Source of the DNA: Phialophora verrucosa
Taxonomy: Eukaryota > Ascomycota > Eurotiomycetes > Chaetothyriales > Herpotrichiellaceae
DNA: 64,000 nt
Assembly: GCA_002099365.1 (NCBI GenBank)
Contig: MSED01000002.1
Coordinates: 3,348,001 to 3,412,000, forward strand
Direction of reading: 5' to 3'
Every line of letters starts with the position of its first letter. Within the stretch, counting starts at the first letter, position 1. A program made the translations under genes and the position numbers. The notes below the pieces were generated by a model that did no database searches, was not told where the DNA came from, and was given only the letters and a program-made list of their open reading frames with translations. Shown here piece after piece: positions 31,797 to 40,552 of this stretch.

Positions 31797-32189
31797 CCTG
31801 TCGAACAAGAAGAGACGTAGGGATTTAGCTCCGTGTCAAGTGCAAATGCTCATGACAGAGACTCTCGCACAAGGTGGAGGACCGATGGAGATCCGATGGA
31901 GGGTGGAAGAGGTTGTTGCCCTTGCTCACTTGATGGCACGTAATGGGTGCACTCGATGTGGGAGCATAACGCAACAAGTGATGGCTGGGATCGCTTTGGG
32001 TCAACCTCAGGTTCGCATGCGACGTCGTTGGATATCAACGAGACCTCAAATGCAAAAGTGCTCACAATATCAACTCAAACAGGACCTTATCAAAAATTTC
32101 AGCTCTGATCGCTTGTCCAAGGGACCCATGTCTACAGAGTACCAACATCATCTATGGAGCCAGCACTGTCTATCCTGCACTCTCCGTGC
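31797..32189. other. Convergent 3' region
   Basis: Lies between the convergent naa20 and cytidine deaminase genes. It must carry both 3' UTRs; no other gene is supported. Confidence 0.5.
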
Positions 32190-32885
32190 TCACAGCGTCT
32201 GATCCATCCCCGGCACCGAGCCCGGATTCCTTTCCATATCATTCGGCCCGAAGGACATTGGCAACAATTCCCCTATCGTCATCTTTACCGGCTCCCCATC
32301 CAGCCCTTCCTTGCCATACATGTAAATCGGCAACTCCCTTGAAGTCGCAAACTCATTGATAAATTGCCGACACATACCACACGGACTTGCTGGCGGGCTA
32401 ATGTCTGTGGCCACAGCAATGGCACGAATGACGGGCATTTCGGGCCGAGAAACACTCGCAATTATGGGTGCGATGGCGCATCGTTCCGCGCAGATGCCGA
32501 CGGGTGTCGCGGCGACTTCGACGTTGGCGCCGGTGTGGTATGTCCCATCTGTGATGAGAACACAAGCACCGACCCGGAAGTTGGAGTACGGACCTGTATT
32601 TAAGAAGGGATTATCAGCAGAGAATATCACAGGGCCTGAACGGGGAGATGAGCTTGAGAACAAAGGTTAGCGGCTGAAATTGCAAATGTGATTGAACCCC
32701 ATACTCGTGATTTGCACGCGATGTGTTTTTCTCTTTTCCGCCGGGCTAAAGCTCGCTCGAGCCTCCGCGTGTCATTGAACTCTTTGACAGAACGTACAAT
32801 ATGCTTGTGATTTGCACTTAATGGCCAGCGTGGCAAGTTTGGTCAGTTCATTATCTGATAAGGGCGCCAGCGTGTTGCCTGCCAT
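32190..32885 (-). CDS. Cytidine deaminase
   Basis: Two exons (32885..32798 and 32593..32190) encode 163 residues, a normal homotetrameric CDA length. Exon 1 gives MAGNTLAPLSDNELTKLATL and ends AIKCKSQAY. The 204-nt intron (32797..32594, GTACGT to AATACAG) is long for this window. Splicing produces QAYCPYSNFRVGACVL, the CDA landmark. The zinc site is made by CAERCAI (C-A-E, with catalytic Glu) and PCGMCRQ (P-C-x-x-C), so all three ligands are Cys, as in tetrameric CDAs. It converts cytidine and deoxycytidine to uridine forms in pyrimidine salvage, in the cytosol. The C-terminal ELLPMSFGPNDM fits the family. Confidence 0.9.
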
Positions 32886-33186
32886 TCTGAGAAGTTCGAT
32901 GGCTCCGCGAGTTTGTATTCGGTCAACGCTTAGGTCAAAGTTGGCAGAATTGGTGTTTTACATGAATTGTACATAGGAGGAAGATGGCAAGTGTAGAGGT
33001 TCTGTGGATGAGATCCACAGCCTTGCCAAGAAACCCACAGCCTGGTGGGACTGGAAGTCGCCTCCCAGCACCACCCCAGCACCACCTGGCAGTGCTTCGT
33101 ATTTGATGTTTGCATTGCGCCTTCAACTTTGAGTTGCGGGCACCAATCGGCTGAAGCCTACGGATAAGCGCGAAATGCGGCGTCTG
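32886..33186. other. Short intergenic region
   Basis: Promoter of the cytidine deaminase gene and 3' flank of the DUF1152 gene. Nothing else seen. Confidence 0.45.
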
Positions 33187-34629
33187 TCAAGTTCTGGTCC
33201 TTGGGGGCTCGATTAGTGGGAGCAAGTCCGTCGTCGGCATGAAGATGATGTCGCTCATACATTCCCTGATGTACACGAAACTGCTCCAAGGATTCTCCCA
33301 CGTGTCAACAACGTATGTCGGGAGGTCCAGGGAAGTCCAACCAACAAGTCCCCGCAACCGGGCCTGCAATGCTAGTGTCGTCTTGCCGAATCTGTTGGGA
33401 TCGGAACCGTCCATTCTGTATCTGGTGACGAGGAGGTCAAGGAGCATCTTCTTTTCGTCTTCTTTTGGTTTGTATACCATCCCGCCGGCTTCAAAGGCCT
33501 TGCGGGGGGCGTCAGTGGGTGCATCGACTCCAGGGGCTACCACAGCGGTCACGAGATTGTACTCGGAAACCAAGCGACCCATGGCCCTTTGTACTCGATA
33601 GTCCTGGTCCGGAGTTGTTGTTCCATTTGTGTCGGCTCCAAATACGTCTCCACCAGTGTCCACAATAATCACCGTCTCGATGGGCCGTTCGGCCTGACGA
33701 AGTACAGCACCGAATTGTTCTGTGAGATCCGCTTGGTCATGCTGAGATATCTGCGCCTTCGACTCGCCTTGGTCCAGCACCATGAAAATTTGACGGTGAA
33801 ATGGCAAAGGGATGGCTTCGAGGTCGCGTCCTTCTGCGGTAGTGAATTCTCTGACTCGGAATGTACCGGCTACGGGCCGCCCTTGGGCCTCAACCGTGCC
33901 ACCATGGTTGTAGACCTCGCGCTTGATTCCCAGCTTCGAGCCCTTCTTTCCCTGCGAGCCCGTGGTCCATGTCCGCGTAGAGATCAGCAGGTTCATTTCC
34001 TTGTGTTGGCCTCGCAGCAGGTGACCTATCAAACTGGCACTGATAATGTCTGACCCTCCACCACCACCGACTCCAGCATATTCATGGCTCCTCGACTGTT
34101 CCCCAGGGAGAATATCGGCAAGAGAATGCAGGCGGGGAAGGTTGTCAAATGTCATGGGTGGAAGTCGATGCCACCTCGCTGTCAGCAGGGAGGTATCCTT
34201 CGAGGTTGCTTCCAGGACGATCTGATCATTAACGGCTTCCTCGAGGTGCCGGATCTGATCAGCTAGCACACGAAGGTCGACACGTGGATTACGCCGAAAG
34301 CCGTCATGATCGATTTCGCCTCTGCGTCCTGCTGCAAGTGCTCGACATAAAGTTGCGTGACATTCATCATATACTCGGGCCAACGTGAAAAGGGCAATAG
34401 TGGCAGACAATAACCCTAACATCTTCAAGAGTTGCTCTTCTCCCAAGAGCTCGCAGAGAGGATGATCTGGGCTAGGATGGATGGTGTTGACATATTGTCG
34501 TCGCAAGACTGTGCGCACATTTCGATGACCAGTCCGATACGCTCGCTCGACCTCTTCCACCTGATGCCGGAGACGGGCACTGAGGCTGTTTATCAGGGCA
34601 TCGTCGACATTGTCGGCATCTTGGAGCAT
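33187..34629 (-). CDS. DUF1152 family protein with extra N-terminal domain
   Basis: A 480-residue single-exon protein with ATG at 34629. Residues from about 165 carry the DUF1152 pattern: HEYAGVGGGGGSDIISASLI (Gly-rich loop), MNLLISTRTW, KLGIKREVYNHGG, IIVDTGGDVFGAD, LVTAVVAPGVDAP, and RFGKTTLALQARLRGLVGW. The Gly-rich loop and the Asp-rich DTGGD segment suggest binding of a nucleotide or phosphorylated ligand. DUF1152 occurs in bacteria, archaea and fungi, and its reaction is not established as far as I know. The first ~165 residues are helical with a hydrophobic segment LLKMLGLLSATIALFTLARV (about 69-88) that is not part of the core family, so this may be a fungal extension. Confidence 0.75.
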   Translation of the reverse strand: MLQDADNVDDALINSLSARLRHQVEEVERAYRTGHRNVRTVLRRQYVNTIHPSPDHPLCELLGEEQLLKMLGLLSATIALFTLARVYDECHATLCRALAAGRRGEIDHDGFRRNPRVDLRVLADQIRHLEEAVNDQIVLEATSKDTSLLTARWHRLPPMTFDNLPRLHSLADILPGEQSRSHEYAGVGGGGGSDIISASLIGHLLRGQHKEMNLLISTRTWTTGSQGKKGSKLGIKREVYNHGGTVEAQGRPVAGTFRVREFTTAEGRDLEAIPLPFHRQIFMVLDQGESKAQISQHDQADLTEQFGAVLRQAERPIETVIIVDTGGDVFGADTNGTTTPDQDYRVQRAMGRLVSEYNLVTAVVAPGVDAPTDAPRKAFEAGGMVYKPKEDEKKMLLDLLVTRYRMDGSDPNRFGKTTLALQARLRGLVGWTSLDLPTYVVDTWENPWSSFVYIRECMSDIIFMPTTDLLPLIEPPRTRT

Positions 34630-35506
34630 GGCCGCTCATTTGACCAATCCGAGAACAGTTGAGTCCAAAACCGGTGGGTTAGAGAAGGACTTCGGATGCT
34701 GGTGGCTTCGTCAACGTAATGTGTGGTTTTAGTATGGGGACGACAGGAAGAGAGGATCAATCCCGCCCAAAACGCGATGCCTGAAGGTGACAGCGATCTA
34801 CTGTGCTAAGCCTCAACCGAGCGAGATGACTCTCCACGCGTTTGACAAAAAAGATCACTACACCCCGAAGAGGATAGATCAGGCTGTCGGAATGTTGCCG
34901 TGATTCGCTGAGTGACTCAAATCACACAAGTCCCTCGCAGGGCCCTTTGGTCGAGCCGGTGATTCGGGTCTGACCAGGCAGCGAGAAGCCTCCCACAAAG
35001 GCTTCACCCAGGCACCCCAAGCCAAGCGGCAGCTCAAGGTGAATTCAAGTGGTTAAGAAGTGGGTGAAAGTGGCCCTTCTACGGAGAATTAGACCTCACA
35101 GCGCATTTCCGTAAGCCGACACTGCCGTCGTCTGATGGGCCAAAGGATGATATTGCCGCCGGGTACAGAAATATGGTCAATATCTTTCGCGTCAGACACC
35201 CGGCAATTCCTCGCCAAGAGCACAAGACACGCTTTCCCCAGAAGGGAATCCAGGGCTTGGCGCTCTAGACTTCTCGCCGCCCGCAGAAGGAACTTTTGTC
35301 TTCTCTACGTTTGGTCAGCCTCAGTCCGACCTCAACGTCTTCAAGTCACTCCCACGATCAGGGGAACTTTGGTCCTCGACATCATAGAGCCGCATTTACC
35401 CATTGTAATTTAGTCTCCAGTCACTCCGCCTTCAACTTGTTCGCCTCCTCGACACTTGTGACTGCTGCCACTGTAATGCGTTAATCAAGAGCAACTCGCA
35501 AAAGCC
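34630..35506. other. Divergent intergenic region
   Basis: Shared upstream region of the DUF1152 gene (minus) and the Clr5-domain gene (plus). A CCACGCG-type and other GC-rich motifs occur but no site is convincing. Confidence 0.4.
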
Positions 35507-37093
35507 ATGGATGCAGCGAACAGTCCTTTATTCCGCCCTCGGTCTGACAGCGACTGGGAGGTATGGCGGCCGCTTTTCACTCGATTGTACAAGGAGGAGA
35601 ATAGACCCCTTCCAGAAGTAATGCGCATTCTAAAGGATCAGCATAGCTTTTGGGCCTCGGAGAAGATGTTCAAGAACAAAATCAAGGCCTGGAAGCTTCG
35701 AAAGTACCTCAAAGAAGATGAGGCCAAAATGATCGTCGAGGGCGAGGTCCCCGTAGCCAACGGCGCTGCTCCGGAGGACATCAGAGAGCGCGCTGAGCGA
35801 TCTCTCAAACGAAAGCGGGCTCGAAAGCGGGCTCAGACCCAACTGTCACCACTGCCTTCCGCAGCGTCGCCCTTTCCATTGTTGCCGCCTTCGCCTACTA
35901 CGAGTGCAGTAGTGCCCTGGACGTCACCGCGGCCATCCATCCCATCCATTGTCCTTCCACCACTCGACAGGTTCAATATTACCGACACCAGAGAGCGATT
36001 TCTCTTGGACCTTCGAAGGTGGACACATTCCGCGTTCATTCATGGGTCCTGGGACTCGGCATTGTCCTCGCAGCACAACGATGGACGGCAAGCGTCACGG
36101 CTTCTGTCTTCGAGTCTAACCGCTGGCATCAATCTCTTTGAAAATGGCAAGCATGATCTCGCTTTCAAAGAATGGAACCGAGCTCTGGCAAGCTTCAAGA
36201 ACCCTCGTCTCTTCGAGTCCTGGTACTACGAAATTCCGATGTCGTTGCTCCATGAAGTTGGTCGGGTGGCCCATTCTGGTCATGCTGCCATTGCCAGTCT
36301 TGTGTTAAGGAACGTTAAGGACTGGGCGCACAAGTACCTTGACCCGCAAGACGCAAGGCATGCTCTGTTCAGCGACTTTGGCGACTTGGATGTGAGTCAA
36401 CTTCGTGAACTATACAAACAAGCAGCACGTTCGATGTTTGATGGCCTTGAAAGCCGAATTGACAAGCAGAACAAGCTGCTTTTTGAGGTCCGCCTGAACC
36501 GCGCTCTGGACCTCCTGTGGTATGATCCCATGGCAGATTTGAGTGAGTGGTTGCCGTCGATCGAGGAAGTTGACAAGGCGATTGGGCCGAATTCGGCTCT
36601 CTCGGTATACTTTCTCCTCCTCCAGGCGTACAGAAGCGTTGCGCAGGATCAACACGGAGATGCGGAGGAACTTTGCACACAAGTTCAGGGTCGATTAGAA
36701 GAACTCCAAAAGGTTCCTGGCAGTATTGACCTTTGGCGGGTTGGCCTGGCCTACCGACGCCTCGGGCGCATGCAGTATTCCAAAGAGCGATATCCGGAAG
36801 CACGTCGAAGTTTCAACACCGCTCTCAGATACGTCTCGAGCGACAGTAAGCTCTCCAGGTCTGTGCTGATTGAGATTTGTCAACGTCAACAAGCCATGTC
36901 TGCGGCCATGAATGATGCTGGGGATGTTTTCCTTTGGACCAAGATGCTCGAAAGACTAGAACAGCAAACACAAGCACAGGTGGAAGAAGTTGAGGATGAC
37001 GATGAAGATTTCCGGCCTCCTATCAAGAAGGAACGCTTATCGCCGAGCCGCACTGCCAGTCCCGCTCCTCAACGCCGAGGAACATGGTCGTGA
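35507..37093 (+). CDS. Clr5-domain protein with helical repeat-like body
   Basis: A 528-residue single-exon protein with ATG at 35507. Residues about 15-75 (DWEVWRPLFTRLYKEENRPL, then VMRILKDQHSFWASEKMFKN and KIKAWKLRKYLKEDE) match the Clr5 domain, a fungal HTH-like DNA-binding module named for a heterochromatin factor of fission yeast. A basic NLS-like KRKRARKRAQ and a Pro/Ser-rich linker follow. From about residue 165 the protein is helical, with TPR-like segments (GINLFENGKHDLAFKEWNRA, LAYRRLGRMQYSKERYPEAR). The end has an acidic patch and a SUMO-like IKKE. A nuclear regulatory or chromatin role is likely; the target is unknown. Confidence 0.8.
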   Translation: MDAANSPLFRPRSDSDWEVWRPLFTRLYKEENRPLPEVMRILKDQHSFWASEKMFKNKIKAWKLRKYLKEDEAKMIVEGEVPVANGAAPEDIRERAERSLKRKRARKRAQTQLSPLPSAASPFPLLPPSPTTSAVVPWTSPRPSIPSIVLPPLDRFNITDTRERFLLDLRRWTHSAFIHGSWDSALSSQHNDGRQASRLLSSSLTAGINLFENGKHDLAFKEWNRALASFKNPRLFESWYYEIPMSLLHEVGRVAHSGHAAIASLVLRNVKDWAHKYLDPQDARHALFSDFGDLDVSQLRELYKQAARSMFDGLESRIDKQNKLLFEVRLNRALDLLWYDPMADLSEWLPSIEEVDKAIGPNSALSVYFLLLQAYRSVAQDQHGDAEELCTQVQGRLEELQKVPGSIDLWRVGLAYRRLGRMQYSKERYPEARRSFNTALRYVSSDSKLSRSVLIEICQRQQAMSAAMNDAGDVFLWTKMLERLEQQTQAQVEEVEDDDEDFRPPIKKERLSPSRTASPAPQRRGTWS

Positions 37094-37961
37094 CAGCAAG
37101 CAAATTTCCCCGTTACCAGGATATTCTAATCCAGGATTGATGAGATATGATGATATGATTGACGGTGCAATGACCTTTGATTTATTGCTTTTTTACTCGA
37201 ATGCTGCCAAAAGCAAGCGCTGGACAAAGCGAGCCTGATTCAAAACTCCTGAAAATGGGCCCGAGCGCCAGGGCCTTGAACGAAATCTGAGCCTTCCCCG
37301 CGAAGAGGTCCCGGTATGCCTCTATTGTCGCCCAATCTCTACCATTCGTGTCCGCCGTCGGGTCGTTTGGTGCCGTCTCGATGGGATGCTGAGGCAGGAT
37401 GTCTCTTTGAAAACAAATTGCATATACAATGATCTCTGTACGACTTTATGATTCTAATAGGAGGATAAGTCTCGAAATGGATTGAGCGGACCTGTATAGT
37501 TATCTATCCTTGGTATAATAGGGACAGAAATTCATCTTCATCCGCACCTTTCTTCTCCTGCAATCTCCTTGTCGAGATGCCGTACATCTGCTGCGTCCGG
37601 TTTCCCTTTAACGTGTGAGGGCGTCCTGGTCGGTCCCGCCTTTAACGGAAAAGCATCGCACTTGTAGGGGAGCTTTCCTTCTCTCCGGCTCTTTTGGCTG
37701 AGAGGGGATTCTCCGTCAATATGTTGAGAAACGATTCTGCATCTCCACCTTTATCACCATTCCCGGATGTGTTCCCCGCCACCTGAGGCAGAGAGCCCAT
37801 CGAATACATGGTGGTACAAGGCGAGAGCCCACGCGAACGCAGGCTTCCGCATCCAGCACAGTCCCCCGTATTGTACAGAAGTCCACGGCGCTGATTCCGG
37901 ACAAGAACAGCTCCCTTCCCAGGATCTTGTCCGAGACTGATGTCTTTTCTGAAAGTGCCGT
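37094..37961. other. Convergent intergenic region
   Basis: Lies between the Clr5 gene and the clpP gene, which converge. Minus-strand frames here overlap the clpP 3' flank and were not accepted. Confidence 0.45.
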
Positions 37962-38986
37962 TCATGTGGCCTCCTTGTCCTTCTCGCCCTCCTCGGGCTT
38001 CTTCTTCCTGCTCGCAAGGATCTCATCCACCACGCCCAGCTCGAGCGCCTCCTCGGCACTCAGGAAGTAATCCCTCTCCATCATCTTCTCGATGTCGTCG
38101 ACCGTCATCTTCTTGTCCTTGTTCTTGGGCGTCAGATGGCGCTCGTAGATCCGGTTGAGCTGCGTGCGCACGCGCAGGATCTCCTTGGCGTGAATCGCAA
38201 TGTCGGCGGCCGTGCCGTAGTGGCCGCCCGACGGCTGGTGGAGCATTACGGACGAGTGAGGCAGGCAGTAGCGCTTGCCCGGCGCGCCGCCCGCCAGGAG
38301 CAGCGAGCCCATCGAGGCGGCCTGGCCGAGCACCAGCGTCGACACCTCCGGCACGATGTACTGCATGCAGTCGTAGATGCTGAGGCCCGCCGTGACGCTC
38401 CCGCCGGGCGAGTTGATGTACATGCTGATCGGGCGGTCGCTCTCCGATTCGAGGAAGAGGAGTGAGGCCGTGACGGTGGCGCTGGGCGCTGTTAGAATCG
38501 CGTATGTAACTTGGAGACGACCGAAGAATGGGATCAAGTAACGAGGTGAGGGACGGAGTTCGGGAGACAGAAATCCACAGAACCTCGTGTTCAGATAGAC
38601 TGGCTCGGGTACTCACGCCATACGGTCGTCCACCTCCCCGTAAAGAGCGACGATCCTCTCTTTGAGCAGTCGGGAGAACAGATCCGTTGTGTGTGTCTGC
38701 GAAGCTGCGTTAATCCAGCAGAACGAAAACCACAACGACGGCGACAACGGCGCAGTTGTGAGGGGTCCGGAAGATTTACCATTCCGGCTAACGTTTCGGT
38801 CACGAAGGGAACAGGAAGCCAACTCGTCGTTGTAGGTCGCCGCGGCGGGGGCGCAGAGCCGGAGTACGAGTATGTCCGCCTTGAGGGCTCAGTGTGGTGT
38901 GTGACACCGCATCTCGCTGCCCGGGCGGCGGCCGAATGGCGTGCCGTGAACTGGAGTTGAGCAGCGGCTCGCAGGAGAGGGCGCAT
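37962..38986 (-). CDS. clpP: Mitochondrial ATP-dependent Clp protease proteolytic subunit
   Basis: Three exons (38986..38780, 38696..38617, 38481..37962) encode 268 residues. Exon 1 gives an Arg/Ser/Ala-rich presequence ([20 protein letters not shown]) and ends [11 protein letters not shown]. Exon 2 gives [20 protein letters not shown]. Exon 3 holds the core with [11 protein letters not shown] (the oxyanion region), catalytic Ser152 in GQAASMGS, His177 in VMLHQPSGG and an Asp near 233 in [11 protein letters not shown]. Ser-His spacing is 25, as in bacterial ClpP. The C-tail is Lys/Glu-rich. The protein should form the tetradecameric matrix protease with ClpX. Intron 2 (38616..38482) has two nearby acceptors; the inner one keeps frame and gives [17 protein letters not shown]. 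Confidence 0.9.
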
Positions 38987-39422
38987 TTTGAGATACTGTA
39001 TGGACTGCGACAGGGCAGAGGTCGCGTCGAGAGAGGATAATAGGGTCATGTTCGTCTGCGGGTTTTGGAGACTGCGGCAAGGCTAGAATGTGGAGACGAG
39101 GCTGAAGGACTTGGCGTCATTGTATCTATGAGGACGTACTCCGTGCAAACAGACCGCAGAGTTGTAACAGTCTAGGCGAGGTATTCAAAACCCTCTCCTC
39201 ATCGCGCATGCTTCGAGGTCTACTTCCAAGAAGGGGGCGGCAGGATGCAGTTGCCAGACTCTATCCGAGGAATGTCAAGTCACCAGTCTTGAACAAGGGT
39301 TCAAACTTGCTATAGGGCATTGGAAGAAAAAGAAGGAAAGCGAACCATGCGAGCGCGTTCATAATGACCCGGACTTGGGGCTTTGGCTCTCCTTCTAGGG
39401 TCAGGTCAGCTAGATTTGTGGT
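38987..39422. other. clpP promoter and 3' flank of the DUF1746 gene
   Basis: No gene supported. Contains the upstream region of clpP. Confidence 0.45.
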
Positions 39423-40214
39423 TTAACCTCCCCTTGCCCTCCGAGCGGCCAGATTAGCCAAGAATGTAGCAAGGGGGGTACGAGCCGTAGGGCTTTCAGT
39501 CGCAGCTGGGGATGACGTTGGCGGCGGCCTGCGCATTAGAACCCGGAGTTGTCTCATGTCCAGCAGTATCACCTCGTCGTCTTGTCCACCTGGATCACTC
39601 CGCTTCTGATGAGCTGGTTCCTGCTCTCCCAACCTTTCTGGTAGCAAGCTCTGCATTTCAATTCCCTCGTCTGCCTCGGTCGCTTCATCCTGAGCACGCG
39701 ACCTTAGTTGACCGGCCTCTTCTGAGTCTAGATCCTGTGGTTGCGGCGTTTCCAGCGGCTGCGTCTCTCCTGAGGCTTTCTGTTTCTCGTGACCCACCAC
39801 TAACATAACCAACTGTAGTGCAAAGACGAGGATGTCCAACAGCAAAAGCCGAGTCGTTGATGGCGCCAGCTCGCCCACAAAATCAATGAGAATGCCTCCA
39901 TACAAGCGCTTGTCTCTCGGCCGGCTCTGCAGCAGATGCGTCACGACGCAGACCACGCTGACGAGGATCGTAGGAGGTAGTTGAGAACTCGGGGCTCGGA
40001 TATGTACGATTTGGTTCGCAAGCCGTAATATGAGGAGAAGTGAGAGGTTGTCGCACAAGTAGAGAGCGGCGAAATAGAGATATATCAGCCCATCCAGGGC
40101 GTGGAGGAGAGGATCAAGGTACTGCTCTTTCTTCTCCGGAAGTTCGAGCTTGCGCTCATGATTGAGGGAGAGGACGAAAGGGCTGTCATTTTCGGCGGTC
40201 GCCGTATTGTTCAT
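39423..40214 (-). CDS. DUF1746 protein, likely Dsc E3 ubiquitin ligase subunit
   Basis: A 263-residue protein. The start is the ATG at 40214; a 9-residue extension would start with TTG. The DUF1746 region spans about residues 25-150: LDGLIYLYFAALYLCDNLSL (helix 1), LPPTILVSVVCVVTHLL (helix 2), GGILIDFVGELAPSTTRLLL, then LDILVFALQLVMLVV (helix 3). A variable acidic, Gln/Pro-rich tail follows, with conserved DDEVILLDMRQLRVLMRR near the end. In fission yeast the DUF1746 protein is Dsc4, part of the Golgi Dsc E3 ligase that activates SREBP. I infer the same complex here from family membership; it is an integral Golgi/ER membrane protein. Confidence 0.75.
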   Translation of the reverse strand: MNNTATAENDSPFVLSLNHERKLELPEKKEQYLDPLLHALDGLIYLYFAALYLCDNLSLLLILRLANQIVHIRAPSSQLPPTILVSVVCVVTHLLQSRPRDKRLYGGILIDFVGELAPSTTRLLLLDILVFALQLVMLVVGHEKQKASGETQPLETPQPQDLDSEEAGQLRSRAQDEATEADEGIEMQSLLPERLGEQEPAHQKRSDPGGQDDEVILLDMRQLRVLMRRPPPTSSPAATESPTARTPLATFLANLAARRARGG

Positions 40215-40552
40215 TAGAAAAGGACCTGGGAAGTAGAACAAGGGAGACGCAAAAGTATCATATTGCTCAGATACTTGTATGCAGTATCCTAGATGAGCCC
40301 CCGGGTATGAAACCGAAATGAATATACTGAGTGCCCGTCGTTTGGAAGCCCAAACTGTGAAGTCCGTTCCTGCTGCTCCAGGCCACGGAGAACAGCCATG
40401 ACGTTGAATTTCGCTGGTCTGACAGCTCCGAGCCCGCCAACTTCAATTTGAAAAGTCCTGAAAAGTCGTCAATCTCGCTCGTCAGGCATCTAAAGACGTC
40501 GTCTTTTGAAACATTGCCCGAAACCAACTTCAATCCTGCCCACCTCCATCAT
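40215..40552. other. Short intergenic region
   Basis: Promoter of the DUF1746 gene and 3' flank of the Hsp70-like gene. No gene supported. Confidence 0.45.
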
